The notes under the pieces: generated by a model
Databases searched by the model: none
What the model saw: only the letters and a program-made list of their open reading frames with translations
What the model was told of the DNA's origin: nothing
Position numbers and translations under genes: made by a program
Shown: positions 55,436 to 64,000 of the stretch, piece after piece
How positions within the stretch are numbered: position 1 is the first letter of the stretch
Layout: the number at the start of each line of letters is the position of its first letter
Assembly (NCBI GenBank): GCA_010015745.1
Contig: ML978158.1
Coordinates: 248,001 to 312,000, forward strand
Source: Setomelanomma holmii
Taxonomy: Eukaryota; Ascomycota; Dothideomycetes; Pleosporales; Phaeosphaeriaceae
Direction of reading: 5' to 3'
Length of the DNA: 64,000 nt

Positions 55436-56278
55436 CTAGTCCTCTTCTTCGTTGCGGTCTGCAGCTTCGACATCGCCAGCTTGCTCTTCATCGAGGTCGC
55501 TCCACGCATTTAGGTCGAGGAGGTCATCTGGCTTGTACTCGGGCCTATTCTCCACTCGATAATCCCTATTGTCGTCGCAAATTTCCCAATTCTTATCCAA
55601 ACGCTTGATGAAGCGCGGTCTCCAGTCAATGCTGGGATCGCGAACGACGTCGGTAATGTTCCGGTAACCGATGCAATCCCGCCAGTCTTTGAAAGTATGA
55701 TGCATCCACCAGATCTCAACATTAGCGCCCTGCGATTCGAACTCGTGCAGTATGGGCCCAAGGAGTTTGATGTACTCATCAAGCACCTTCAGGCGTATGC
55801 GGACTTGCAAGAGGTCGATCTTCAACTTGAAGCCACTTTTCTTCTCGATGTCTAACAGTGCTGCCAGAGATGGGCGGATAGCGTCAAAGTCGACCGACCC
55901 ATGGGCTGCCACAAGATAATCGTCTATGGCTAGTTCAATATTCATGTGTCGCAAGACTGCCGCAGGATCCAGGCCAACGTCAAAAACATCATCGTTGATC
56001 AGACGCTCGATGTCATCGAGGTCCATGGCGGTGACGACGTCAGGGGCGTGATTGTAGTATGCTTCAACGACTTCCAGCGCGATCTGAGATCCGACATACT
56101 CCTTGTCCACGACGTGAGGCACGTCATATACCTCACCCTGAAGCGTCCCCACCATGGGGCAGAGGGTTGCAGATATGTAGTCCTGGGTCCAAATTTGCGC
56201 ATAAACCAAGTCGCGAATCTCACGTGGCAGGCGAAGCAATTTCAAAGCGAAGGAAAGGTTCCAAGTCTTTGAAAACAC
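55436..56278 (-). CDS. F-box-like fungal protein
   Basis: An intronless 280-residue protein. Its N-terminus (ALKLLRLPREIRDLVYAQIW) fits the short F-box-like opening of many Dothideomycete proteins of unknown function (L-x-LP-x-EIRD-x-VY). The rest is mixed helical, with Trp-rich segments (EIWWMHHTFKDWRD) and an acidic C-terminal tail (DVEAADRNEEED). There is no catalytic motif. If it is an F-box protein it would act as a substrate adaptor of an SCF ubiquitin ligase; this is inference from the first 40 residues only. Confidence 0.65.
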   Translation of the reverse strand: MFSKTWNLSFALKLLRLPREIRDLVYAQIWTQDYISATLCPMVGTLQGEVYDVPHVVDKEYVGSQIALEVVEAYYNHAPDVVTAMDLDDIERLINDDVFDVGLDPAAVLRHMNIELAIDDYLVAAHGSVDFDAIRPSLAALLDIEKKSGFKLKIDLLQVRIRLKVLDEYIKLLGPILHEFESQGANVEIWWMHHTFKDWRDCIGYRNITDVVRDPSIDWRPRFIKRLDKNWEICDDNRDYRVENRPEYKPDDLLDLNAWSDLDEEQAGDVEAADRNEEED

Positions 56279-56351
56279 ATGAATACCATCGAGAAGCGCG
56301 CTTAAGGTAGGGCGCGTCAGCGTTGAAGAGTTGGCGGATTCGAGTCTGATC

Positions 56352-56641
56352 TTACCCTTCGTGGAACTCCTCGAGGTCAGATTTGGCCCCTTCGCGCTCT
56401 ATGAGCAATTTGGCGATCCTGATGTCCAATCGGTTGATCCTGGTGAGCCAATCTAATCAGTCCGGTGGCGATGCAGGGACGAATGCGCGAAGCATACTTG
56501 ATCTTCTTCTTCAAGTTCACACGTTCAAGGCTACGCTGATTAGCTCTGACATGCCATTCATGATGTAATGCCTTACGTCTTGAGCTTTTTTGACGATGCA
56601 TCAATGTCGCGCTCGAGGCTCGACTTTCGTTGTCGCTTCAT
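56352..56641 (-). CDS. Tiny three-exon gene, coiled-coil microprotein
   Basis: A spliced model too short for ordinary ORF calling: exons 56577-56641, 56498-56530 and 56352-56439. The introns are 46 nt (GTAAGG...TAG) and 58 nt (GTATGC...CAG). They total 186 nt, giving 61 residues: basic at first (MKRQRKSSLERDIDASSKKL), then a Leu/Ile heptad-like helix ending in LLIEREGAKSDLEEFHEG. Consistent phases and an alternating charged-helix pattern support it. A GTAAGA donor overlaps the stop region, so further downstream exons are possible. No family is recognised. Confidence 0.45.
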
Positions 56642-56895
56642 GCTGTGTGACTGATGGAGCTTTAGTCTGGCGTGGTGAAAGACTCGGAGCGTGGTACGAC
56701 GCATCGCGCCTCCAAACATTCACGCTAGTGATTATCTGCGCTAGCGATATTCTCACACTCCATATGGTGCAACCTTCCATGGCACGAAATCACGATTTTT
56801 TTTCCAGAGATTCACGCAGCGATATGGGGTCTACTGGTGCAATTATGAAGACTTGAATGCATGCTAATAGGTCGAATATAGAACTAGATGATTGC

Positions 56896-58072
56896 TTATA
56901 GCTTCGCCTTTGAGACGATGAACGAGTTGCCGACCTGCAGCCACTTGACCGCATCGTCCACAAATTCATCAACAATTTGGCGAGCAGTCTTCTTGTCGTT
57001 GACGACCGCAGCAACCTTGCCCATCAAGAATGGCCTTGCGTTGTCCATGGTCTCGTCGTCAAGGTCGTCGCCCATCTTCTCCAAATCATACTCAACAGGC
57101 AATATGCCCTTGCTAGTCAGCTCCTTGATCTCCTGTGCCCTGTTCTCCTCCCAGTTCTGGATATATGGGTTGGTGCGGACACGGAGCGGTCGGCCAGTGA
57201 AAATGATGGTGCGAACGTTGTCGTCCCATCCGGCAGTCCTGACGGCCTCCTGGTGAGCCTTGGGTGCGCCAGCCTCCTCGGACAAGATGAAGCGTGTTCC
57301 GACCCATACGCCGACGGCGCCGAATGTGAGCATAGCAGCCAGCGACTGGCCGTTGTACATGCCACCAGCGGCGACAACCATGACCTCCTCGCCAGTAAGT
57401 GGCGACTTGTGGCCCTGAACCATCTTGACCGCTGCGGGGATGAAGACGGATGTGGGAACATCTCCAGTGTGACCACCGCCCTCACCACCCTGCGCGCAGA
57501 TAATGTCAACGCCGAGGTCGAGACACTTCTTAATGTGTTTGGGGTGTCCGATCATGTTCATGTATAGGATTCCGGCCTTGTGCAGCTTCTCGACGACGGC
57601 TTTGGGTGGAACGCCGACGGCGCAGACGAAGAGTTTGGCTCCTGAGTCGATGATGATGTCGATGAGCTCGTTCAGCTTTCCCTTGGTGTAGTCGTAGCTA
57701 TTTCAAGTTAGCATAAACCGTGTCTCGAAGTATTGGTGTCCACATACTTGGTCTTGCGTGCGCTTCCACCGACCTGGGGGAGGAGCAGATCGATACCGAA
57801 TGGTGCGCTCTGGTCGTTCAAGTATCCCTTCAGCTCAGCGATTTGCTCGCGAAGCATGTCTGGTGTGTATCCGATGCCACCAAGCACACCAATACCTCCA
57901 GCATTGGTGACAGCAGCCGCAAGCTTAGGTCCAGCAGCGACGTTCATGCCCGCAAGCATGACGGGGTGCTGGATCTTCAGCAGATCGGTGAGCTTTGTGC
58001 GGATTTTCTCTGAATCTTGTCAGCATGAAACGTGACATGTGAGCTCGTGGGTGACGTACGTGGTGAGGCCAT
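56896..58072 (-). CDS. Nitronate monooxygenase (2-nitropropane dioxygenase family)
   Basis: Exons 58060-58072 (13 nt, MASP plus one base), 57748-58009 and 56896-57697 give 358 residues, with two 50-nt introns. This FMN-dependent TIM-barrel enzyme oxidises alkyl nitronates such as propionate-3-nitronate. Motifs: HPVMLAGMNVAAGPKLA, NAGGIGVLGGIGY, FVCAVGVPP, the AQGGEGGGHTGDVPT loop whose His matches the catalytic His of class I enzymes, VVAAGGMYNGQSLAAML and the phosphate-binding FGAVGVWVGTRF. It is transcribed divergently from FOL1. The very short first exon is supported by the good GTACGT donor and correct frame. Confidence 0.92.
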
Positions 58073-58376
58073 GATGTGTGATGTGTAGAGTCTTTGGTAG
58101 TGCTTTTGATACTGAAAACGATCGTTAGATGCTCAGAGGGATCAGAAATGGAGCTGACAGGAAGACACCGCGGCAGGGTCTTAAAGGAAGCGGAGACTCG
58201 ACTCTCTGTAAGCCGCGAGCCGAGGCACAGCATCATGCCGCGGAGAACGCTAGGCCACTTCAAGGCTAGTGAATCTGGGGAACGCGTGAGGTGGGCTCGC
58301 ATGTCAATTTTGCGCCGGCACGTCCGACTTGTCACATGCATGCGTCGTTTGTTCCACACCTTCTCGTGCATCTGCA
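58073..58376. promoter_or_regulatory. Shared divergent promoter of nitronate monooxygenase and FOL1
   Basis: About 300 bp separate the two start codons, so both promoters must lie here or overlap the transcripts. No TATA box is obvious. If FOL1 starts at the upstream in-frame ATG at 58329, the gap shrinks to 256 bp. Confidence 0.5.
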
Positions 58377-60132
58377 ATGCTCGTGTGTGCGAACAGACTG
58401 CACAAAAGCGCCATTTCGACAACACTCAAACATGCTCACAAGAACTTTTGCGCTGTCAGAAGCAGAAGTTGCAGCTATGCGCCCCCCTATCGCTTCCTGT
58501 CCACTTGTAGCCAGAGTCGATCATGGGCATCCAGCATGAGCCCTGGGTCAAGAGATTCCGCTCGCAGCTCCGCATACTTCCAATGGCAATTCCCAAAGAA
58601 CAATGTTCGCTATCTGCACACAAATGAACGACTGCCGAATAGAGCTTTCATTGCACTAGGAAGCAATCTGGGCAACAGGGTAGCCATGATCGAGCAAGCA
58701 TGCAAAGAGATGGAAGCAACAGGAGAGATGAAGATACTGCGGACAAGTAGTCTCTATGAGACGAGAGCCATGTACGTCCTAGACCAGGACAATTTTGTGA
58801 ACGGTGCATGCGAGGTATTTAGACCATCGTCATAGTCAGGCGACAAACGCTGAGATCGGTAGGTGGCAACTTCTCTTCCGCCCTTGAGGCTCTTAGATGC
58901 GCTCCAATCTGTCGAGAACAACATGGGCCGTGTCAAGGTGATCGACAAAGGCCCACGGAATATCGATCTAGACATTCTGCTATATGCCAAGCGAGAGAAC
59001 AACGTACAGGATTTTGTGGAATGGGAGGACGATCGGCTCATCCTACCTCACGCGCTCATGCATGAGAGGGAGTTTGTCCTTAGACCGCTGCTCGAGTATG
59101 TCCAGCCCACCGGCCTGTGTATGCTGATTACTGAACGAACGTAGCGTGGTGCGGAGTAGCAACACACGCCTTGCATCTGGACGTGGAGATACGTCTTACT
59201 TGACATATGTCGAGAAGAGGTTGACGCAGTTGCAGTCAGAGGACCCACTGTCACCTCTGACGCCTTTAGGCAGTGGACTGCCCCATCTTACACCACACAT
59301 GGCCAATCGACCTACGCATATTATGTCCATTCTCAACGTAACACCTGACTCCTTCTCCGACGGCGGAAAAAATTATGGCGGAACAGATCAGACTCTTGCA
59401 ACGACTATCGCAGAACACATCGCATGTGGGTCTACCATTCTCGATGTGGGCGGTCAATCTACTCGACCTGGTCTGACACAAGTCGATTCACGAGAGGAGC
59501 TGAAGCGAGTTTTACCAGCCATTGACGTGATTAGATCACTCAAGCTCCAGGACGTTGCGATCAGTGTCGATACTTACCGCGCTGATGTTGCTGAAGCCAC
59601 CATCAAAGCAGGCGCACACATCATCAATGATGTCAGTGCGGGCCTCCTGGACGATGACATGCTCCCTACAGCAGCCAGATTAGGTTGCACTATTTGCCTC
59701 ATGCATATGCGCGGCATACCCGAAACCATGAATTCACTGACTTCCTATCCTGATGGCATCATCGAGACAGTGGGAAGAGAACTGCTCGAGCGCGTGAAGG
59801 CAGCTGAAGCAGCGGGAATCAGGCGCTGGCGCATCATGCTCGACCCTGGGATTGGCTTTGCGAAGACACAGGAGCAAAATCTTGAGCTTCTCAGACGATT
59901 CGATGAATTGAGACGGTATCCAGGCTTGGAAAACTTCCCATGGCTCGTCGGGACCAGTAGGAAGGCGTTCATTGGGCGTATCACTGGCGTGAACACAGCC
60001 AAGGACAGAGTCTGGGGGACTGCGGCTACCATTGCCGCAGCAGTGCAAGGCGGTGCGGATGTTGTCAGGGTGCATGATGTGAAGGAAATGACACAGGTTG
60101 CGAACATGGCGGACGCGATATGGAGGGTATAG
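58377..60132 (+). CDS. FOL1: Bifunctional HPPK-DHPS folate biosynthesis enzyme
   Basis: Exons 58377-58814, 58863-59095 and 59145-60132 give 552 residues. The HPPK half starts at AFIALGSNLGNRVAMIE and has the signature KGPRNIDLDILLY and the PHALMHEREFVLRPL block; it pyrophosphorylates hydroxymethyl-dihydropterin. The DHPS half has MSILNVTPDSFSDGGKNY, ILDVGGQSTRPG, SVDTYRADVAE, IINDVSAG and MLDPGIGFAK, and joins pterin to p-aminobenzoate. The first 90 residues are basic, Ser-rich and lack acidic residues, fitting a mitochondrial presequence. No dihydroneopterin aldolase domain is present, unlike the trifunctional yeast Fol1. An alternative start at 58329 adds 16 residues. The sulfonamide-site loops look ordinary. 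Confidence 0.94.
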
Positions 60133-60919
60133 AACAGTGACCTGTTGCTTCGTGGGAACCAGATCGATTGGAGGAAAGAGGTGATCAAATACCTGGACAG
60201 CATGAATTGCATGATCTCATCCATCATAGAGCATGGCTAACAGACAGCCTATAGCCAGAGGTCAAGGAGCGCGACATGTCTTACGGGTACGACTCTCAGG
60301 GGCCTACGGAGTCGGAGTCTGAAGATGCTCAACAGCAAAGAGGTCTCATGGTGCCTCCAATATAGTGGGACTGAGTCACTCATGCCGGAAGTTTAGAAGA
60401 TTCTTGCTCGCTGGCTGAATCGAGGTCAATTTCTGAGGTAGTAGAGAGCCCCATGTTCCCAGATATGCTGCGAAGATCGTCCGGTTCCTGAGCTGAGCGA
60501 TGTTATGGGGTCACCAATCTACAAATCTCTAACACAATTATCATACCGATGTTGAACCGATTCAAAATTCGTGTGTCCTGTTCCTTCTCTCCACAGTCAT
60601 AAGTTCAGTCATCAGGTGCTGCAGTCACCTCGGTGTGACTCCCGACGGCTGACTTCATGACCCGCGGACTGCCCACGATGCGCGGCGATTGGATGACGCG
60701 CTTATGGTGGGCCGAACCATGACTTAACCACCTCCCTATCGCGGGACTTATCGCGTCCTCCCCTCAACACGCATCCCAGCTTCTCCGTCTTCGCCGCTCT
60801 TTAGGTATTTGGAAAGCTTTGGGTATCTTTCGCTCGGGTACAACCATTCTTTGGGAGCCTTTTCCTGCCTGTCTATCCGTCGCCGGCTCCTCAATTGCCC
60901 TTACAAGTGCAACGCCACC
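60133..60919. other. Promoter region of the R3H-associated gene
   Basis: No gene is seen. The 3' part contains GATTGG (an inverted CCAAT core) near 60690 and a CT-rich leader before the start at 60920. Confidence 0.45.
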
Positions 60920-62024
60920 ATGGCAGTCATCGACGAGATCCCGCAACAGGCTGCCGCGCCGCAGCCGATCGATATCGAGGCATGGACCGAGCAGGCGACT
61001 GCAGCCATGGGTTCTGTGGCCATTACTTCACCCGGAGAAGCTGTTGGCACGACTACGGTCAAGCTTGCGATTCCTTTGGACGACGATGCGCTTGCGACAG
61101 GCGGTCCTGTTCGTCCCGTGGGCGCAGCAGCAGCCAAAGAAGGAGGTCTCTACAAAAGAAAGGCGCCGCTGCGACGCGATAGCATGGATAGGCGCGAGGC
61201 TCTCCTGAAGGGCAAGGAGGGCTCAAGGCAGCGCAGAAGATGGGAGAATGGTACGAAGCCCGTCTATGTTCTCCCAAGGCTGTCTTTCGCTGCGTCCTTC
61301 ACGCCAGTCACATGATACCTTGACCACTAGGAACGGGTGAATTGACGTGTAATAAACAGATCGTCTGATCAATAACCCTCACGCCGAACCGCCTACCCCG
61401 CGCGATTGGGAAGTGCACCCCACGCATCGCGTCAAGCATGTTCCGTACTATCTCGCACCGCTGTGGGATGCCGGTCTTAAACGTCAGGTGAACGAGCGCA
61501 AGGTCGCCGTCAATGCGCAGAAAGCTGCCACCAAGACCGTTGCGAACAAGCCTACGACACCCGGCGTTGTGCCCAAAGAGCTGCGCGAGAAACTCAAGCG
61601 CTCGCGCGGCGCAAAGGGCCTGCTCATGGATCTTGAGAGCGAAGTTAGGAAGTTTGTCGAAGACTGGGAAGAGAAGGAGCGCCGCGCTGAGCAAGAAGGT
61701 CTCCCAGCCGATCCGGACAGCGAGGACGATGAGATTGTCTTCGTTGGGCGCAACGGTCAGACGCACGACCAGTTGAAGAACGAAGAACGCATAAAGCGCG
61801 AGCTCATGCTTTTCGAGACACCTGAGGACGATATGGGAGGCAACTTCGGCCGCTGGCTTGTCCATCACATTGGTGTGTACTATGGCTTGAGCACCTGGAG
61901 CGTCACTGTCGGCAATCCTGCGCGCAGAGAAGCATATGTTGGGCTGAAAGACGCGAAGATGAGAAGCGGTCGCAGTGGCACTATCTGCAAGCCTATGCCC
62001 CGACCTCTTTGGGTCATGGTGTGA
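60920..62024 (+). CDS. R3H-associated N-terminal domain protein with R3H-like C-terminus
   Basis: Two exons (60920-61250, 61360-62024) flank a 109-nt intron (GTACGA...AACAG) and give 331 residues. The start is in GCCACCATGG. The splice creates RRRWENDRLINNPHAEPPTP, the core of the R3H-associated N-terminal domain (REALLKGKEGSRQRRRWE before it; HVPYYLAPLWDAGL after it). A Lys/Glu-rich linker holds an acidic patch (DPDSEDDEIVFVGRNG). The C-terminus, GRWLVHHIGVYYGLSTWSVT then REAYVGL, matches the R3H single-strand nucleic-acid-binding helix region, ending RPLWVMV. The family is widespread in fungi with unknown exact role, probably RNA or ssDNA binding. Confidence 0.88.
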
Positions 62025-62953
62025 CAGACATCTTTGCGCAGTTGGTACTCATTCTCGTCGCTTTCAGTCACTCATTCTGCAACATTGATACATGGATGCT
62101 CACCCCTTCAGCTGCCTTCATTGGCTGGCCTATTATACATTGGCATTGGCATGGTTAGACTAGACTCGCATCCTAGACACAGCATGACAGATATGCATAT
62201 ATCGCATCTCATTCGCGCCATCCGATCTCTACGTTCCTTTACAAGTATGCACACTTCCGCCAAATATCTCACCTCATGCGTCACATCCTGCGCGTAGATT
62301 GCACGAAGGAAAGGCTGAGTGTTGCACGCTCCTGCTGCGTCCGTTCCCTCGCCACATCGCTATACCATTCCAGGTGAGAAGTTGCTGCTGCACGACTTGA
62401 GCATGATAACATGGCTACACCACAGTCTTCATCGACTTGTTGGGCAAGACTTCATGTCAATACCAACCGAGCTCACTGTGGCGGGTAAGACCCTCAGCGA
62501 ATTGCGATATGTTGATGAAAGCAGTTGTGGATCGCTTCACCGACCTTCAATGGAAGGCACGCTCGAGGCAGCACACCACGGGCAGCCACAACCCGCTACT
62601 TCCTCAACAACAAACATGCCGCGTCATGCTCGATCGTCTCACAATCTCTCTCGCCTACACCACACCGATCAGCGGCCGTATGGGCTATTGGACGATTCCC
62701 TACTTGACTGTACCTTCACGCATATCCTATCCATTCTGAGCTTTTTCACAACTTCTATCATCCACAAAGTACGCTTTCCCTTTCTCTCTGTACGTCCGGA
62801 GTCTCCAACACCACGCTGTGAAAGTCTGATAGAGGTCAAGAAGCAGCTCGTAAGCATCGCGAGTACTCCCCTCTGATCGCGTATGGTTTGCTTCCCTCTG
62901 CGCAACATCGCGCTTGTGTATGCCTATGCTGCCTGTTCTGACCACAACATTAG
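62025..62953 (+). other. Unresolved upstream exons of the Gln-rich gene
   Basis: A frame ending ...CESLIEVKKQL runs to a GTAAGC donor at 62850, and a CTGAC...CATTAG acceptor ends at 62953. Splicing this 104-nt intron would join it in frame to the exon starting at 62954. Exons further 5' and the start codon could not be fixed. The first 300 bases after the R3H gene show nothing. Confidence 0.35.
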
Positions 62954-63874
62954 GGAATTGCTGCCGCAAGTTCCTCCGCTGCTACCGGCACCACGATCCC
63001 TCTCTGTTGTGCACCCTGCGGAATCTCTAAAGGTCTAAGACAACGTTATCAACCAGACCGGCGTCAACTTCACGGCTCGGAATTGTCCACTCTGGATCCT
63101 GCGGAGGGTTCAAGACCCCTTTCACGGAGGGCTAGCACGTCAATCTTTCACCAACGCCTTGAACGCTCCAGTTCCATACCTCGAAAACCTACTTTCGCAG
63201 AAGAGGTTGCGGCAGGTGTCCCTCTAAGTCCTTGGTCAAAGGACCACCCGAACTGCATTCGCAATTCCCGCACTAGGTCGGATAGCTAGCAGCAACAGCT
63301 CTTACAACAGGAACGCGAGAAAAGGCTCAGGCAAGAAGAGCGCAGAAGACAAGAGCAGCGCAGACTCTCACGACAACTCGACGGCTCGAGGTCTCAGACT
63401 CCCTCACCAAGCATCTCTCGCATCGGCACAGCACTCTTCAGCCCTATCTCGCGCGCCGATACAGCAAGCAGTCTTCATTCCGGAAAGTCGACGCTATCTT
63501 CGAATTCGGGCAAAGAGTCCTTCTTGAGACGCGTCGCCGTCTGGGCAGCAACACAGGATGATCGAGACACTCAAGGACATGAAGCACGGGAAAAGCAACA
63601 GCTACGAGAATCTGACGCTGGAGAGGACAGCAAATCAGATACTGCATCACATGGAGGACAAGGACAGCGAAGATTCTTTGGAAAGTACAAGGGCAAGGGT
63701 ACTGTGTAAGTTTCTGAGTCTCATGACAGAACGTACGAGTTCACATGCTAACTTAGTGACAGCGAACGCTCGAGCGATCTACGGAGCGAATCGCGCTCTC
63801 GACGTGATAAGCTTCGCTCCGACTTCGTCAAGAAAAATTGGAGCCGCCATCGTCGAACACAATCCGACGACTAG
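62954..63874 (+). pseudogene. Gln/Arg-rich protein gene with in-frame TAG inside a Gln run
   Basis: Exon 62954-63705, a 51-nt intron (GTAAGT...CTAACTTAG, 63706-63756) and terminal exon 63757-63874 keep one frame. It reads TTIPLCCAPCGISKGLRQRY, a Ser/Arg-rich stretch (FHQRLERSSSIPRKP), then RTRSDS followed by TAG at 63287-63289. It immediately continues QQQLLQQEREKRLRQEERRR, PSPSISRIGTALFSPISR, RRFFGKYKGKG and a basic tail ending RTQSDD. TAG is followed by CAG CAA CAG, so an original CAG is likely. An intron using the CTAG as acceptor would shift the frame out of the Gln-rich helix. The family is not recognised. Disabled allele, editing, readthrough or sequencing error are all possible. Confidence 0.55.
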
Positions 63875-64000
63875 GTCGTATATCCATTGCACCTCGGCCA
63901 AGGAAGACTCGCGTCTTGCTGCCATGGAACACTTGCTTGTCATCACTGAGGATCTCTTGCAGAGGATGATGGATGCTGAGGGCATTACGAGCAATGGCTG

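Noticed and set aside
59734..60227. Two minus-strand ORFs inside FOL1
   Set aside because: Antisense to the DHPS half, whose sense frame has complete signatures.
10457..63289. Reassigned stop codons (TAA/TAG read as Gln genome-wide)
   Set aside because: Conserved genes in the same window end normally with TAA (nitronate monooxygenase), TAG (ABC transporter, FOL1, aminotransferase) or TGA (AKR1, AFG1, UFE1, R3H gene) at the expected lengths, so the nuclear code is standard.

Overview
The window is nuclear DNA of a filamentous ascomycete (Pezizomycotina), most likely a Dothideomycete. Evidence: genes broken by many short introns (about 45-110 nt, GTRNGY donors, CTRAY branch points, YAG acceptors), HET-domain genes, a BYS1/thaumatin-like secreted protein, an Afg1 ATPase with a mitochondrial leader, an Akr1 palmitoyltransferase and a Ufe1 SNARE. 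The species cannot be named from the sequence alone. Many genes are invisible as single ORFs, so exon models were built by hand from splice signals, reading-frame continuity and family motifs. Wherever a model is complete, the exon lengths sum to a multiple of three.

Layout. 0.5-1.5 kb: a multi-exon FKBP-type prolyl isomerase whose last exon is not identifiable. 1.5-7.6 kb: no recognisable gene. 7.6-8.5 kb: secreted BYS1-like protein. 10.5-14.9 kb (-): a large multipass membrane protein (DUF3433-like) whose frame is intact except for four in-frame stop codons. 15.9-19.1 kb (-): a single-pass membrane protein, a holo-ACP synthase and tRNA-Ser(AGA). 20.4-22.4 kb (+): a protein with a Copia-gag-like N-terminus. 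22.6-25.9 kb (-): aspartate aminotransferase and the ER SNARE UFE1, with a small Cys-rich ORF on the other strand between them. 27.2-29.4 kb: a small secreted Cys-rich protein and a membrane-tailed T5orf172/GIY-YIG protein. 31.1-40.9 kb: a seven-exon ABCC transporter, AFG1 and AKR1, all intact. 41.4-49.4 kb: an accessory block of three decayed HET genes and one decayed coiled-coil gene. 49.8-56.6 kb: two F-box-like proteins, a short GST-N-like protein, a highly repetitive secreted protein and a very small three-exon gene. 56.9-62 kb: nitronate monooxygenase and the HPPK-DHPS folate enzyme (divergent), then an R3H-associated protein. 62.9-63.9 kb: a Gln-rich protein interrupted by a stop inside a Gln run.

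The main theme is a contrast. Conserved housekeeping genes have clean frames and normal TAA/TAG/TGA terminators. Several accessory genes instead carry isolated in-frame stops that are one C-to-T (CpA to TpA) change away from Gln, in two cases at positions where Gln is clearly expected. Repeat-induced point mutation of multi-copy families is the simplest explanation. The DUF3433-like gene, with four stops over about 1,450 codons and no frameshift, is the best place to test alternatives such as restorative mRNA editing or readthrough.
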